A stretch of 64,000 nucleotides of DNA from Enterovibrio baiacu (GCF_004120195.1 NZ_SCHN01000025.1:148-64147); one strand, 5' to 3'; positions 24,222 through 36,005 are shown, counted from the stretch's first letter. The notes: generated by a model not told the origin, from the sequence alone. Translations and numbers: made by a program.

Positions 24222-25841
24222 ATGGATTCTCAACGCAATATCCTGTTGATTGCCCTAATGTTCGTTTCTTTCATGTTGTACCTCAACTGGAATGAAGCAA
24301 ACTCCCCTCAACCACAGGGACCGGGCGTAACACAGCAAGCACAACACAGTGGTGATGTACCTGCCAGCACAGACGCTTCTCAGCCTCTGACCCAGGATTC
24401 AGCCTCTAACAAGCTGATCACTATCCATACCGATGTATTGACACTGACTGTTGATACGCTTGGCGGTGATGTCATTCGTGCGGAATTGGAAAACTATGAC
24501 GCGGAATTCGGCTCTGAGGACAAATTTGTTCTGCTGAAGAACCAACCCGATCATGCATTCGTTGCACAAAGTGGTCTGATTGGCCCTAACGGCATCGATA
24601 CGCTAAATGGCCGTGCTCAATTCTCAACCACAGCAACTGAATTTACCCTTGCTGATGGCCAAGATGAGCTTCGTGTACCATTGACGTTGTCAAAAGATGG
24701 CATCAACTACACCAAAGTGTTCGTTCTGAAACGTGGTAACTACGCCGTTGGCGTGGATTACACCATTGATAACGAAACGGACAAGCCAGCATCTGTACAA
24801 ATGTACGCGCAACTTAAGCAAAACCTGCTTGATGATGGCGGCAGCTTGACCATGCCTACCTACCGTGGTGGTGCATACTCAGCAGATGACACGAAATACA
24901 AAAAATACAGCTTTGACGACATGCAGGATAAGAACCTTAACCTGACTATCGCCAACGACGGCTGGGCTGCCATGATGCAACACTACTTTGTTGCTGCTTG
25001 GATCCCACACGCTGAAGGTGAAGCAAATCTGTATACCCGCACCAGCAATGGCCAAGGTTTCATCGGTGTTCGCTACCCAACAACCACCGTTGCTGCAGGT
25101 ACTGAAACCACCTTGGATTCAACCTTGTGGGTAGGTCCTAAGCTACAAGACCAAATGGAAGCGACTGCACCTAACCTTAACCTGACGGTTGATTACGGTT
25201 GGTTGTGGTTCATCGCAAGCCCACTGCATTGGTTGCTAGCAACCATTCATGGCTTCGTTGGCAACTGGGGTGTCGCAATCATCCTATTGACCTTCATCGT
25301 TCGTGGTGCGATGTACCCGCTGACTAAAGCGCAGTACACCTCAATGGCAAAAATGCGCATGCTGCAGCCTAAATTGGCGGAAATGCGTGAGCGTATTGGC
25401 GATGACCGCCAGCGCATGAGCCAAGAAATGATGGAGCTGTATAAGAAAGAGAAAGTGAACCCTCTGGGTGGGTGTCTTCCTCTTATCCTTCAAATGCCAA
25501 TCTTCATTGCGCTTTACTGGGCATTGATGGAATCGGTAGAACTGCGCCACGCGCCGTTCATGCTTTGGATTCAAGACTTGTCAGCACCGGATCCATACTA
25601 CGTGCTGCCACTTCTGATGGGTGCATCAATGTTCCTTATCCAGAAGATGAGCCCAAGCACAGTGACTGATCCAATGCAGCAGAAGATCATGAACTTCATG
25701 CCTGTGATGTTCACCGTGTTCTTCCTGTGGTTCCCTGCTGGCCTAGTACTTTACTGGTTGGTATCGAACATCGTCACACTTATCCAGCAAACGTTGATTT
25801 ACCGCGCGCTGGAGAAGAAAGGCCTTCACAGCCGTAAGTAA
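24222..25841 (+). CDS. yidC: Membrane protein insertase YidC
   Basis: Inner-membrane insertase for Sec-dependent and independent substrates, including ATP synthase subunits a and c encoded further right. The 539-residue protein has the gram-negative architecture: an N-terminal signal-anchor (about 5-22), a large periplasmic domain (about 25-340), then the conserved five-helix core with [18 protein letters not shown] near 367-384 (cytoplasmic hairpin), [20 protein letters not shown] near 415-434 and a basic C-terminal tail. A hairpin terminator follows. Confidence 0.97.
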   Translation: MDSQRNILLIALMFVSFMLYLNWNEANSPQPQGPGVTQQAQHSGDVPASTDASQPLTQDSASNKLITIHTDVLTLTVDTLGGDVIRAELENYDAEFGSEDKFVLLKNQPDHAFVAQSGLIGPNGIDTLNGRAQFSTTATEFTLADGQDELRVPLTLSKDGINYTKVFVLKRGNYAVGVDYTIDNETDKPASVQMYAQLKQNLLDDGGSLTMPTYRGGAYSADDTKYKKYSFDDMQDKNLNLTIANDGWAAMMQHYFVAAWIPHAEGEANLYTRTSNGQGFIGVRYPTTTVAAGTETTLDSTLWVGPKLQDQMEATAPNLNLTVDYGWLWFIASPLHWLLATIHGFVGNWGVAIILLTFIVRGAMYPLTKAQYTSMAKMRMLQPKLAEMRERIGDDRQRMSQEMMELYKKEKVNPLGGCLPLILQMPIFIALYWALMESVELRHAPFMLWIQDLSAPDPYYVLPLLMGASMFLIQKMSPSTVTDPMQQKIMNFMPVMFTVFFLWFPAGLVLYWLVSNIVTLIQQTLIYRALEKKGLHSRK

Positions 25842-25858
25842 GTGGTAACGAATAAAGA

Positions 25859-25886
25859 CAAGGCGGCCATTGGCCGCCTTTCTTCG
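25859..25886 (+). terminator. Intrinsic terminator after yidC
   Basis: AGGCGGCC and GGCCGCCT form a stem with a 3-nt loop followed by TTCTT. Confidence 0.8.
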
Positions 25887-26021
25887 TTTATACCCCATCA
25901 ACTTTCCCAACCTCACGCTTTTTAGGCGAATGTCTTCAGTCTGCTATGACGCTTAAGTCTGCATATTGATAAAGTTTGAGGTTACACTAGCAGCAATTTC
26001 CATCAGTAGGTTTTAGCTACC

Positions 26022-27386
26022 ATGAGTTACACAGACACTATCGTCGCACAAGCTACCCCGCCAGGACGCGGCGGTGTGGGTATCGTTCGCGTTTCAGGAC
26101 CGAAAGCGAGAGAAGTCGCCATGGCAGTCACAGGCCGAGAATTGCCTGTTCGTCGTGCTGAATATTTGCCGTTTAAAGATGAACAGGGTGCGGCACTAGA
26201 CCAAGGTATCGCCTTGTACTTCCAAGCGCCAAATTCTTTCACTGGTGAAGACGTACTAGAGCTTCAAGGTCACGGCGGGCCGGTGATCATGGACATGCTG
26301 ATAAAACGCATTGTGGCGATTGAGGGTGTGCGCACCGCCAAGCCTGGTGAGTTTTCAGAGCGTGCCTTCTTGAACGACAAACTGGATTTAGCACAAGCAG
26401 AGGCCATTGCTGATCTGATTGATGCGAGTTCAGAACAAGCCGCGAAAAGTGCACTTCAAAGCCTTCAAGGGGCGTTTTCGCATAAAATTAACCACCTTGT
26501 TGAAGCACTGATTCATCTTCGTATCTACGTGGAAGCAGCCATCGATTTCCCCGACGAAGAAATCGACTTCTTGTCTGATGGCAAAGTGGCCGCGGATCTT
26601 AACGGTATCATCGATTCACTGAATGATGTGCGCAAAGAAGCGAACCAAGGTGCCATCATGCGTGAAGGCATGAAAGTGGTGATTGCAGGTCGTCCAAATG
26701 CGGGGAAATCCAGCCTACTGAATGCCCTATCTGGTAAAGACAGCGCCATCGTGACCGATATCGCCGGCACAACGCGTGACGTATTGCGTGAACACATTCA
26801 CATTGATGGTATGCCACTTCACATCATTGATACCGCGGGCCTTCGCGATGCTTCTGACGAAGTAGAACGCATTGGTATTGAGCGCGCGTGGGATGAAATT
26901 GCACAAGCAGACCGCGTACTGTTTATGGTGGATGGCACCACAACGGATGCGACGTCGCCTGAAGACATTTGGCCTGAGTTTATCGACCGTCTACCAGAAA
27001 ACATTGGCATGACGGTGATCCGTAATAAAGCCGATGTGACTGGCGAATTATTGGGTATCTGTCATGCAAGCCAGCCTACCTTAATCCGCCTAAGTGCGAA
27101 AACAGGCACAGGGGTCGATGCACTGCGTGAACATTTGAAAGCTTGCATGGGCTTTTCGGGCGCCACTGAAGGCGGCTTTATGGCGCGTCGACGTCACCTT
27201 GCCGCGCTTGATGCCGCATCGCGTCATTTGGACACGGGTAAAGATCAGCTTGAAGGGTATATGGCTGGCGAAATCTTGGCCGAAGAGCTTAGGATCGCAC
27301 AGCAACACCTCAGCGAGATCACGGGTGAGTTCAGCTCAGACGATCTGCTTGGCAGGATCTTCAGCTCCTTTTGTATCGGTAAATAA
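26022..27386 (+). CDS. mnmE: tRNA modification GTPase MnmE
   Basis: K+-dependent GTPase that, with MnmG (29541-31430), installs the cmnm5 group on U34 of tRNAs reading split codon boxes. The 454 residues show the N-terminal tetrahydrofolate-binding domain (about 1-118), a helical domain, and the inserted G domain with G1 GRPNAGKSS near 223-231, G2 TDIAGTTRD near 246-254, G3 DTAGLRD near 270-276 and G4 NKAD near 337; it ends FCIGK with the C-terminal cysteine. TusA, also in this window, feeds the 2-thio modification of some of the same wobble uridines. Confidence 0.97.
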   Translation: MSYTDTIVAQATPPGRGGVGIVRVSGPKAREVAMAVTGRELPVRRAEYLPFKDEQGAALDQGIALYFQAPNSFTGEDVLELQGHGGPVIMDMLIKRIVAIEGVRTAKPGEFSERAFLNDKLDLAQAEAIADLIDASSEQAAKSALQSLQGAFSHKINHLVEALIHLRIYVEAAIDFPDEEIDFLSDGKVAADLNGIIDSLNDVRKEANQGAIMREGMKVVIAGRPNAGKSSLLNALSGKDSAIVTDIAGTTRDVLREHIHIDGMPLHIIDTAGLRDASDEVERIGIERAWDEIAQADRVLFMVDGTTTDATSPEDIWPEFIDRLPENIGMTVIRNKADVTGELLGICHASQPTLIRLSAKTGTGVDALREHLKACMGFSGATEGGFMARRRHLAALDAASRHLDTGKDQLEGYMAGEILAEELRIAQQHLSEITGEFSSDDLLGRIFSSFCIGK

Positions 27387-27392
27387 TCCCTT

Positions 27393-27418
27393 AAAGCTGC
27401 CTCTGGGCAGCTTTTTTC
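27393..27418 (+). terminator. Intrinsic terminator after mnmE
   Basis: AAAGCTGCC and GGGCAGCTTT form a hairpin followed by TTTT. Confidence 0.85.
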
Positions 27419-27481
27419 TGCCCTCGACATTGTCTCGTCTTTGCTACACTTATCTACACATCCCACCGAAGACAACCGTGA

Positions 27482-28609
27482 ATGATAAATAGCCTTAACC
27501 CTATGCTTAATTTGGGCATAGCGCGCTGCGACAAGCTTCAGATACATCACCTACGTATGGTGAACCTTCTGGCTTGCCTGTGTGCGGGCGGCACACTTCT
27601 GTTCTCTGCGTTGTTTTGGTTTGCGTTTGGCAGTGCTTCTGCAGCGCTCTTCAACGGTCTTTTTGCACTTATCTTTGCCATCACTTTCGTCCTCACCCGA
27701 GAAGGCATGCTCTGGCTGGCAAAATATTGGATTTTTGTGGTGTTTTTCATCCAACAATTCACGCTGCCCTTGTTTGTCTTATCTGATAATTTCGAAACCG
27801 AACTGCTCTTGCTGGTGGTGCCAACTGCCGTTGTTTTGGTCTTCGATCCTAACGACAGAATGCCGAGATATATTCTGTCTTTAATTGCCATCGTTCTGCT
27901 TTTTCTCGCCAAAACTGTACCCGCACAAGATCCTATCTTGGCGCTGACCGATGCTAACGCGCGAGCGGCATACTTGTGTGTTGTACTCGTGCTTGTACTC
28001 GCATCCGTGGCGCTAACTGATTTTTATCTCGTTGATTTACATAGCATTGATAAATCTTCGCGAAAACTTATCCACGAAGATTTACTCACCGAAACCACCA
28101 ACAGTCAGACCATCTATAAGCAAGCTGATGAGCTTTACTATCAAGCCCTTCGAAAAGATGCACCTCTATCAGCGGTCGTCATAGACATTGATGATTTCAG
28201 ACAAATCAATGAGATGCATGGAAGAACAACAGGCGATCATGTGCTTATCCACATCGCAAAACTATTAAAAGAAAACCTTCCACAAGGCACACCTATCGGT
28301 CGACTTCATGCCGATGTGTTTGTCATTTTGCTAAAAGAGACCGCGCAAACAGATGCCATGCTGGCGGCCGAACAGCTAAAGATTGCTGTCTGTCGCAGTG
28401 TTGTTTTGCTTGAACATACCGCAGTAAAACGCACAGCTAGCCTTGGCGTTTCCGCTCGGTATGACGGTTGTTCGTCAGGGTCTCAGCTTATCGACGACGC
28501 TTATCTTGCTACCAAAAATGCAAAAAAACGCGGTAAAAACAAAATCTTATCGCTAGCATCAAGAAAAACAAACGGTTTGAATTACAAGGACTACGATAAA
28601 ACGAGTTAG
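27482..28609 (+). CDS. Membrane protein with degenerate GGDEF domain
   Basis: A 375-residue protein with about six transmembrane helices (roughly 26-50, 52-72, 80-100, 106-122, 129-146, 162-182) and a C-terminal GGDEF-type domain (about 195-360). The metal-binding strand is preserved (AVVIDIDDFRQIN, D235 and D237), but the active-site GGDEF position reads HADVF at 276-280 after R274, so the substrate-binding glycines and second metal ligand are lost. Catalysis of c-di-GMP synthesis is very unlikely. It may bind nucleotide or act as a signalling scaffold; no EAL domain is present. It lies between mnmE and mioC, right beside oriC, with its own terminator-bounded upstream region. I do not recognise a named gene. 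Confidence 0.85.
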   Translation: MINSLNPMLNLGIARCDKLQIHHLRMVNLLACLCAGGTLLFSALFWFAFGSASAALFNGLFALIFAITFVLTREGMLWLAKYWIFVVFFIQQFTLPLFVLSDNFETELLLLVVPTAVVLVFDPNDRMPRYILSLIAIVLLFLAKTVPAQDPILALTDANARAAYLCVVLVLVLASVALTDFYLVDLHSIDKSSRKLIHEDLLTETTNSQTIYKQADELYYQALRKDAPLSAVVIDIDDFRQINEMHGRTTGDHVLIHIAKLLKENLPQGTPIGRLHADVFVILLKETAQTDAMLAAEQLKIAVCRSVVLLEHTAVKRTASLGVSARYDGCSSGSQLIDDAYLATKNAKKRGKNKILSLASRKTNGLNYKDYDKTS

Positions 28610-28674
28610 CTTGACTTGCCCTTCTTATCCCTTCAATACTGATTCCACCTAAGACAATCAGATGAAGACAACAC

Positions 28675-29121
28675 ATGACAACAATCACTTTGCTAACAGG
28701 CAGCACCTTAGGTGGCGCAGAATACGTTGGCGATCATCTTGCAGATTTGCTCTCTAATGAAGGACACAATGTCACTGTCGTCAATGAAGGTGAGCTGTCT
28801 GATATCATTGATAGTAAAAGACTTTTACTTATCACCTCTACACACGGCGCCGGTGATTATCCTGAAAACATCGCACCAGTGATGGAAGAACTTGAGCAGC
28901 AAGCCCCGGACTTAAGTCATCTCCGCTTCGCTGTCATCGCGATTGGAGACTCCAGCTATGACACGTTTTGTGGGGCTGGCCAGCATGCCGATAACCTGCT
29001 TTCTTCATTGGGTGCGCAACGTGATGCGACGCGTTTAGAGATAGATATCCTTCACGATCCTCTTCCTGAAGAACCTGCTGAAGCGTGGTTATCCACGTGG
29101 AAAAAGTCGTTCTGTGAATAA
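28675..29121 (+). CDS. mioC: Flavodoxin-like protein MioC
   Basis: FMN-binding flavodoxin-like protein; in E. coli MioC supports biotin synthase activity and lies next to oriC. The 148-residue protein has the FMN-phosphate loop TGSTLGGAEYVGDHL near 8-22, STHGAGDYPENI near 57-68 and IGDSSYDTFCGAGQ near 90-103. Its 3' end faces oriC, so transcription from it runs into the origin, as in E. coli where this influences initiation. A DnaA-box-like TTATCCACG lies inside its last codons (29089-29097). Confidence 0.93.
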   Translation: MTTITLLTGSTLGGAEYVGDHLADLLSNEGHNVTVVNEGELSDIIDSKRLLLITSTHGAGDYPENIAPVMEELEQQAPDLSHLRFAVIAIGDSSYDTFCGAGQHADNLLSSLGAQRDATRLEIDILHDPLPEEPAEAWLSTWKKSFCE

Positions 29122-29164
29122 ATAAGCCTCTTCACTCACCAAAAAACATTCAAAAATGTGACCT

Positions 29165-29430
29165 CCCCATTGTGGATAACTATAGATCTAAACGGTGATC
29201 AACCTATAGTTATCCCAATAATAACTTTTCCCACTTTCCTCACCTGTTGATAACTAGCCATTTTGATCCCAAGAAGTACCGTAATTGATCCAAGCTATCA
29301 CACAGTTAATGATCCTCAATAACTGCATGATCATGTTGATCATTTATCACTTATCCACACAGATCGCCTTCCTTAATAAAAGATCCAATAGAAGATCTAT
29401 ATAAAAGATCTTTATATATTTTAAAGAGCA
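29165..29430. other. oriC: Chromosomal replication origin oriC
   Basis: Located between mioC and mnmG as in E. coli and other Vibrionaceae. Consensus DnaA boxes: TGTGGATAA at 29171-29179 (minus orientation) and TTATCCACA at 29351-29359; weaker ones at 29210-29218 (TTATCCCAA) and 29245-29253 (TGTTGATAA). The A/T-rich unwinding element on the mnmG side (29370-29425) contains three GATC-centred repeats at 29382, 29394 and 29407, spaced 12-13 bp, the counterpart of the E. coli 13-mers in reverse orientation. About 13 GATC sites fall between 29161 and 29450, consistent with Dam/SeqA control. The flanks 29122-29164 and 29431-29540 have no gene. Confidence 0.95.
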
Positions 29431-29540
29431 CCCCTGCGATCTAAGATCACACTTTTGGTTCTCTCCCCTAAGGAAAAGCGGTAGAATGATCCTCCTTTGC
29501 TCAACCAATCGATCAACCTTTCCTTTTTCGAGGTCACACC

Positions 29541-31430
29541 ATGTTTTACCAAGATAACTTTGATGTCATCGTTGTTGGTGGTGGTCATGCAGGTACGGAA
29601 GCTGCACTGGCTGCTGCACGTATGGGTCAACAAACCCTGCTACTGACGCACAACATTGATACATTGGGGCAAATGTCATGTAACCCAGCCATTGGCGGGA
29701 TCGGAAAAGGACATCTGGTGAAAGAAGTCGATGCGCTTGGCGGCTTGATGGCCCGTGCAATCGACAAAGGTGGAATTCAGTTCCGCACGCTTAATGCATC
29801 AAAAGGCCCAGCTGTTCGTGCGACTCGCGCACAAGCTGACCGTGCATTGTACAAAGCGGCTGTTCGTGAAACGCTTGAGAATCAACCCAACCTAATGCTT
29901 TTCCAACAAGCTGTTATCGATGTGATCGTTGATAAAGATCGCGTAACAGGTGTTGTGACGGAAATGGGTCTTAAATTCCGTGCAAAAGCGGTTGTTTTGA
30001 CCGTTGGAACATTTCTCGGCGGTAAAATCCATATTGGTCTAGAGAATTATTCTGGTGGTCGTGCGGGGGATCCTCCATCGATCGCCTTGGCTGATCGCCT
30101 TCGTGAGTTGCCATTCCGTGTTGACCGACTTAAAACCGGTACACCACCTCGTATTGATGCGCGCACTGTCGATTTTAGTGTGATGCAAGAGCAACATGGT
30201 GATAACCCACGCCCTGTGTTTTCTTTCATGGGTAGCACTGCTGACCATCCGCGTCAGGTGCCGTGTTACATCACCTACACCAATGAAAAAACACATGATG
30301 TGATTCGCAATAACCTTGATCGCAGCCCGATGTATGCAGGTGTGATTGAAGGTATTGGTCCTCGCTATTGCCCATCGATTGAAGACAAGGTGATGCGCTT
30401 TGCGGACAAAGACAAACACCAAATTTTCGTTGAACCCGAAGGTTTAACTACCCACGAGCTTTACCCGAACGGCATCTCCACCAGCCTGCCTTTTGATGTG
30501 CAGATGGGGATCATTCATTCGATCAAGGGCTTTGAAAATGCACGTGTGATCCGCCCTGGTTACGCGATCGAATACGATTTCTTCGATCCCCGCGATCTGA
30601 AGCAAACCTTTGAAACAAAACACATGCAAGGCTTATTCTTTGCTGGCCAAATCAACGGTACGACCGGTTATGAAGAAGCGGCTGCTCAAGGTTTGTTAGC
30701 GGGCGCTAACGCTGCGTTGTATGCGCAGGACAAAGAAGGTTGGTGTCCTCGTCGCGACCAGGCTTACATGGGCGTGTTGATTGACGATTTGTCGACCATG
30801 GGTACGAAAGAACCGTACCGTATGTTCACCTCCCGTGCGGAATACCGTTTGTTGCTACGTGAAGACAATGCCGATTTGCGCCTGACTGAAATGGGTCGTC
30901 AATTGGGCTTGGTTGATGATGAGCGCTGGGCCCGTTTTAACCAGAAGCTGGAAAATATCGAGCAAGAAGCACAACGTCTTCGCGGTATTTGGGTAAACCC
31001 TACCTCTGAACACGCAGACGCGATCAATGGCATTCTAAAAGCGCCGATGACGCGAGAAGCAAACGGTGAAGATCTGCTTCGTCGTCCTGAAGTAACGTAC
31101 GATCAGCTTGTTGCTCAAGCGGCTTTCGCCCCCGCTCATGACGATCAGCAGGCGCGCGAACAAGTTGAAATTCAAGTGAAATACGAAGGGTATATCAATC
31201 GTCAAAAAGACGAGATTGAGAAATCGATTCGCCATGAGAACACACAATTGCCGATTGAACTTGATTATAAACAAATCAAAGGTTTATCTAATGAGGTGAT
31301 TGCGAAATTGCAAGATACGCGCCCTGAAACTATCGGTAAAGCGTCGCGTATTTCAGGTATTACACCTGCGGCAATTTCTATTCTTTTGGTGCACTTGAAA
31401 AAACAAGGCATGCTGAAAAAAGGAGCCTAA
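29541..31430 (+). CDS. mnmG: tRNA uridine-5-carboxymethylaminomethyl modification enzyme MnmG (GidA)
   Basis: FAD-dependent partner of MnmE in forming cmnm5 at U34 of several tRNAs. The 629 residues match the family: the dinucleotide motif [19 protein letters not shown] near 10-28, [20 protein letters not shown] near 50-69, then the MnmG signature [11 protein letters not shown] near 273-283 and a helical C-terminal domain (about 540-629) that contacts MnmE. It begins about 100 bp beyond the oriC unwinding element, and transcription away from oriC may influence origin melting. rsmG follows after 6 bp. Confidence 0.97.
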   Translation: MFYQDNFDVIVVGGGHAGTEAALAAARMGQQTLLLTHNIDTLGQMSCNPAIGGIGKGHLVKEVDALGGLMARAIDKGGIQFRTLNASKGPAVRATRAQADRALYKAAVRETLENQPNLMLFQQAVIDVIVDKDRVTGVVTEMGLKFRAKAVVLTVGTFLGGKIHIGLENYSGGRAGDPPSIALADRLRELPFRVDRLKTGTPPRIDARTVDFSVMQEQHGDNPRPVFSFMGSTADHPRQVPCYITYTNEKTHDVIRNNLDRSPMYAGVIEGIGPRYCPSIEDKVMRFADKDKHQIFVEPEGLTTHELYPNGISTSLPFDVQMGIIHSIKGFENARVIRPGYAIEYDFFDPRDLKQTFETKHMQGLFFAGQINGTTGYEEAAAQGLLAGANAALYAQDKEGWCPRRDQAYMGVLIDDLSTMGTKEPYRMFTSRAEYRLLLREDNADLRLTEMGRQLGLVDDERWARFNQKLENIEQEAQRLRGIWVNPTSEHADAINGILKAPMTREANGEDLLRRPEVTYDQLVAQAAFAPAHDDQQAREQVEIQVKYEGYINRQKDEIEKSIRHENTQLPIELDYKQIKGLSNEVIAKLQDTRPETIGKASRISGITPAAISILLVHLKKQGMLKKGA

Positions 31431-31436
31431 CGGGCT

Positions 31437-32051
31437 GTGAAACAACGTCTAGCGCAACTCATTGAACAGGCAGGGATGGAGATCCCTGCTCATCAACAAG
31501 ATCAATTGATCGGCTATGTTGAAATGCTTCACAAATGGAATAAGGCGTATAACCTGACGTCAGTACGCGATCCTCAAGAAATGATCATCAAACACATCAT
31601 GGACAGCATTGTCGTGAGTCAGCATTTGGAAGGATCAACGTTTATTGATGTTGGCACTGGACCAGGCCTTCCTGGGATCCCGCTCGCGATCGTAAACCCT
31701 GATAAATCATTTACCTTGCTTGATAGCTTGGGGAAACGTATTCGTTTTATTCGTCAGGTCATTCATGAGCTGAAAATTGACAATGTCACCCCTGTCCAAA
31801 GCCGTGTTGAAGACTTCCAACCGGAAGCAGGTTTTGATGGTGTATTAAGTCGTGCATTTGCCTCAATGAACGATATGATCAGTTGGTGTCACCATTTACC
31901 TGCAGCGGATGGTCACTTCCTCGCATTGAAAGGACAAGTCGACCAAGCTGAGATTGATGCCCTACCTGCTGATTGTTCTGTGACCGATATCAAACCTTTG
32001 ACTGTTCCCGGATTGGAAGGGCAACGTCATCTAGTAATCTTGGCTAAATAG
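31437..32051 (+). CDS. rsmG: 16S rRNA (guanine(527)-N7)-methyltransferase RsmG (GidB)
   Basis: SAM-dependent enzyme that methylates N7 of G527 in 16S rRNA; loss gives low-level streptomycin resistance in other bacteria. The 204-residue protein starts at GTG 31437 with AAAGGAG 8 bp before it. The SAM-binding motif is [17 protein letters not shown] near 64-80, and the conserved [15 protein letters not shown] lies near 32-46. Third in the mnmG-rsmG-parA-parB run, 22 bp before parA. Confidence 0.96.
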   Translation: MKQRLAQLIEQAGMEIPAHQQDQLIGYVEMLHKWNKAYNLTSVRDPQEMIIKHIMDSIVVSQHLEGSTFIDVGTGPGLPGIPLAIVNPDKSFTLLDSLGKRIRFIRQVIHELKIDNVTPVQSRVEDFQPEAGFDGVLSRAFASMNDMISWCHHLPAADGHFLALKGQVDQAEIDALPADCSVTDIKPLTVPGLEGQRHLVILAK

Positions 32052-32073
32052 GATTGTCTGGCGAGGTTTACTT

Positions 32074-32874
32074 GTGGGAAAAGTCATAGCAATTGCGAAC
32101 CAAAAAGGGGGCGTTGGTAAAACAACGACCTGTATTAATCTGGCTGCGTCTTTGGCCGCAACCCAGCGCAAGGTGCTTGTTATAGACCTAGACCCGCAGG
32201 GAAACGCGACAATGGCCAGTGGTGTCGATAAATATGATGTCGATGCCACGGCCTATGATTTACTTGTGGAAGAAACCCCTTTCAATGATGTGGTGGTGAC
32301 GGAAACAACCGGTGGGTATCATCTTATCGCGGCAAATGGCGATGTGACCGCTGCCGAAATAAAACTCATGGAAGTGTTTGCGCGAGAAGTAAGATTGCGC
32401 AATGCGCTAGCGGAAGTGCGTGAAAACTATGATTTCATCTTCATAGATTGTCCCCCTTCGTTAAACCTTCTTACAATCAATGCCATGACAGCATCAAACT
32501 CTGTGCTTGTGCCGATGCAGTGTGAATATTTTGCACTGGAAGGGTTAACAGCGTTGATGGATACCATCAGCAAGCTAGCAAGTGTGGTGAATGCGGATTT
32601 ACATGTCGAAGGTTTGCTCAGAACCATGTACGATCCAAGAAATCGATTGGCCACGGAAGTGTCCGATCAGATTAAGAAACACTTTGGTGATAAAGTGTAT
32701 CGCACAGTAATACCGCGCAATGTGCGCCTTGCAGAAGCGCCGAGCCATGGGCGACCTGCCATGTATTATGATAAATATTCAAGCGGAGCTAAAGCATACC
32801 TTGCCCTCGCAGGTGAAATGCTTCGCCGAGAAGAACAAGCAAGATTTACGGCAAACGCAGCGAACGCTTCTTAA
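32074..32874 (+). CDS. parA: Chromosome partitioning ATPase ParA (Soj type)
   Basis: Deviant Walker ATPase that, driven by ParB-parS complexes, segregates the chromosome origin. 266 residues from a GTG start; the short form without an N-terminal DNA-binding domain is typical of chromosomal ParA. Deviant Walker A KGGVGKTT at about 11-18, Walker A' VIDLDPQGN near 37-45, Walker B FIFIDCPPSLN near 123-133. The start MGKVIAIANQKGGVGKTT is diagnostic. Forms an operon with parB (8 bp gap). The cognate parS sites lie 12-18 kb to the left, around avtA and recF. Confidence 0.97.
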   Translation: MGKVIAIANQKGGVGKTTTCINLAASLAATQRKVLVIDLDPQGNATMASGVDKYDVDATAYDLLVEETPFNDVVVTETTGGYHLIAANGDVTAAEIKLMEVFAREVRLRNALAEVRENYDFIFIDCPPSLNLLTINAMTASNSVLVPMQCEYFALEGLTALMDTISKLASVVNADLHVEGLLRTMYDPRNRLATEVSDQIKKHFGDKVYRTVIPRNVRLAEAPSHGRPAMYYDKYSSGAKAYLALAGEMLRREEQARFTANAANAS

Positions 32875-32882
32875 GGAATTAA

Positions 32883-33776
32883 ATGAACACTCCCAAACGT
32901 GGATTGGGCAAAGGGCTTGATGCCCTCCTTGCGACGAGTGCGAAAGCACAAGCACGCGTCGACATGAATGTTGAACGCCAGGAAGCCGTTAATCATAGTG
33001 AGTTACAACAATTGCCTTTGGCTGTTCTTCGTCCTGGTATGTATCAACCTCGACAAGAAATGGAACCTGAAGCCTTAGACGAATTGGCTGAATCAATACG
33101 CGCACAAGGCGTTATTCAGCCGCTTGTTGTTCGTAAAGTGGACGCACAGCAATACGAAATCATTGCTGGTGAGCGTCGCTGGAGAGCATCGAAAAAAGCG
33201 GGTTTGACCCACGTACCGTGCTTAGTACGTGAATTGAATGACAAAGCCGCTAGCGCCATCGCGTTGATAGAGAACATTCAACGCGAAGACCTCAATGCCA
33301 TGGAAGAGGCAGAAGCCCTCAACCGATTAGTGCACGATTTTTCTCTGACTCACCAACAATTGGCTGAGGCATTGGGTAAATCGCGTACAACAATCAGCAA
33401 TTTATTACGTTTAAACGGCCTCGAAGCCGGCGTGAAAAAGCTCTTACTTGGCCGCCAATTAGAAATGGGCCATGCGCGCGCACTCCTTTCATTGGAAGGT
33501 GAGTCGCAAATCGAAGCGGCGGTGTTAGCGGTGAATAAAAAATTCACTGTGAGACAGACCGAAGCTTTGGTGAAAAAGATGCAAGCGCCAGCAGTAGAGT
33601 CTGCAGCAAATCAGCCTTCACCTCAGATATTGGAAGTGCAAGACAGATTGGCAGATAAACTTGGCACCAAGGTGACACTTTCACAAAGCCAAAGTGGCAG
33701 CGGAAAGTTAGTCATCAGTTTTGATCAAAACGAAAAACTTATGCAAATTCTTGCAATTCTCGATAAAGAAGTGTGA
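32883..33776 (+). CDS. parB: Chromosome partitioning protein ParB (Spo0J)
   Basis: parS-binding CTPase clamp that spreads on DNA and stimulates ParA. 297 residues: N-terminal ParA-interaction tail (RGLGKGLDALLA near 5-16), CTP-binding domain with the arginine-rich GERRWRASKKAG near 99-110 and ENIQREDLN near 130-138, a helix-turn-helix for parS (LTHQQLAEALGKSRTTISNLLRL, about 158-180), and a C-terminal dimerisation domain after a linker near 235-250. Four good parS or near-parS palindromes in this window provide its targets. Confidence 0.97.
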   Translation: MNTPKRGLGKGLDALLATSAKAQARVDMNVERQEAVNHSELQQLPLAVLRPGMYQPRQEMEPEALDELAESIRAQGVIQPLVVRKVDAQQYEIIAGERRWRASKKAGLTHVPCLVRELNDKAASAIALIENIQREDLNAMEEAEALNRLVHDFSLTHQQLAEALGKSRTTISNLLRLNGLEAGVKKLLLGRQLEMGHARALLSLEGESQIEAAVLAVNKKFTVRQTEALVKKMQAPAVESAANQPSPQILEVQDRLADKLGTKVTLSQSQSGSGKLVISFDQNEKLMQILAILDKEV

Positions 33777-33868
33777 TTTCACGCGTTGAGATTTTGTTAC
33801 ATATTTTTGCTTACTGTGATCAGGTTACCCTGTTGTAAAATTTAGCCTCGCTTTTTGGGGTGATGAGA

Positions 33869-33896
33869 TTGCATTCAAAAGGGTGACCCGTATAAT
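33869..33896 (+). promoter_or_regulatory. atp operon promoter
   Basis: TTGCAT (33869-33874), 16-bp spacer, TATAAT (33891-33896), 60 bp before atpI. It is the best sigma-70 promoter in the parB-atpI gap. Confidence 0.65.
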
Positions 33897-33955
33897 TTTC
33901 GCAGTTTTCCCAGCACGACAAAGTGCTACGAGGAAAGGAATCGAGGAACGAATAC

Positions 33956-34345
33956 ATGGTATCGACGCTCACGCGACCAGGTCGCAAGCTTGCGAAAAGG
34001 TTGCTGCTGTTACAGGTGTGCGTCGTGTTAGCAACGGCAATCTTGATGGTGACCACCATCAATGTCGACTGGGGAATTTCCGCACTCATTGGCGGTGGCA
34101 TCTTTGTGGTAGCCAACGCAGCCTTTGCATTGTGTGCATTCCTGTTTAGTGGAGCAAGAGCGGCCAAGCTGGTTGTAGCGTCTTTCTACAGCGGTGAAGT
34201 ACTCAAAATTCTACTAACTGTCGTTTTATTCTCCGTTGTTTACCTGTATGCCGAGGTGGAACTTGTTCCCCTCAAACTGACCTATTTGCTGGTACTTGGA
34301 ATCAACATCCTCGCGCCAGTTTTATTCATTAACAACAACAAATAG
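33956..34345 (+). CDS. atpI: F0F1 ATP synthase assembly protein AtpI
   Basis: Small membrane protein first in the atp operon; implicated in assembly of the c-ring, not essential for activity. The start at 33956 (MVSTLTRPGRK) gives 129 residues, preceded by GAGG; an earlier in-frame start at 33923 lies almost on the promoter. Four hydrophobic segments (about 17-38, 42-62, 68-90, 95-120) fit the AtpI family. Low sequence conservation means the call rests on position and topology. Confidence 0.92.
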   Translation: MVSTLTRPGRKLAKRLLLLQVCVVLATAILMVTTINVDWGISALIGGGIFVVANAAFALCAFLFSGARAAKLVVASFYSGEVLKILLTVVLFSVVYLYAEVELVPLKLTYLLVLGINILAPVLFINNNK

Positions 34346-34350
34346 GATGA

Positions 34351-35163
<813 letters not shown>

Positions 35164-35209
35164 TACGTTTTTAAGTAAGCAACTTTTGTTAGACCTTCCG
35201 GCATATTAG

Positions 35210-35491
<282 letters not shown>

Positions 35492-35534
35492 GTCGTCTGA
35501 ATCGTACCTTTAGCCAACTAATGGAGGCGGTGTT

Positions 35535-36005
35535 GTGAATATCAACGCAACTCTAATCGGCCAGGCGATCGCATTCAGCATGTTTGTTGTGTTCTGCATG
35601 AAATATGTATGGCCACCAATCATGCAAGCGATTGAGGAACGTCAGAAGAAAATCGCTGACGGTCTAGCGGCAGCTGAGCGTGCCGCAAAAGACCTGGATT
35701 TGGCCCAGGCTAATGCTTCAGATCAACTTAAAGAAGCAAAGCGCTCTGCAACTGAGATCATCGAGCAAGCAAACAAGCGTAAAGCACAAATTATCGACCA
35801 AGCCCGCGAAGAAGCTAACGCTGAACGTGAAAATATCCTTAATCAAGGACAGGCTGAACTCGAGGCTGAACGCAACCGTGCCCGCGATGAACTGCGCAAA
35901 CAAGTTGCAACTCTAGCCGTGATCGGTGCAGAGAAAATCCTTGAGCGTTCAATCGATGAAAACGCTCACCGAGATATTCTCGATAAAATCACTGCAGAAC
36001 TTTAA
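35535..36005 (+). CDS. atpF: ATP synthase F0 subunit b
   Basis: Peripheral stalk subunit: one N-terminal membrane helix (about 5-26, [21 protein letters not shown]) and a long charged alpha-helical coiled coil that binds subunit delta. 156 residues, the usual length. Starts at GTG 35535 after GGAGG. Confidence 0.97.
   Translation: MNINATLIGQAIAFSMFVVFCMKYVWPPIMQAIEERQKKIADGLAAAERAAKDLDLAQANASDQLKEAKRSATEIIEQANKRKAQIIDQAREEANAERENILNQGQAELEAERNRARDELRKQVATLAVIGAEKILERSIDENAHRDILDKITAEL

Noticed and set aside
29089-29104. Possible parS (TTATCCACGTGGAAAA) at the mioC end
   Set aside because: Only the central CCACGTGG agrees; both outer arms lack TGTT and AACA. It is better seen as mioC coding sequence with a DnaA-box-like TTATCCACG.
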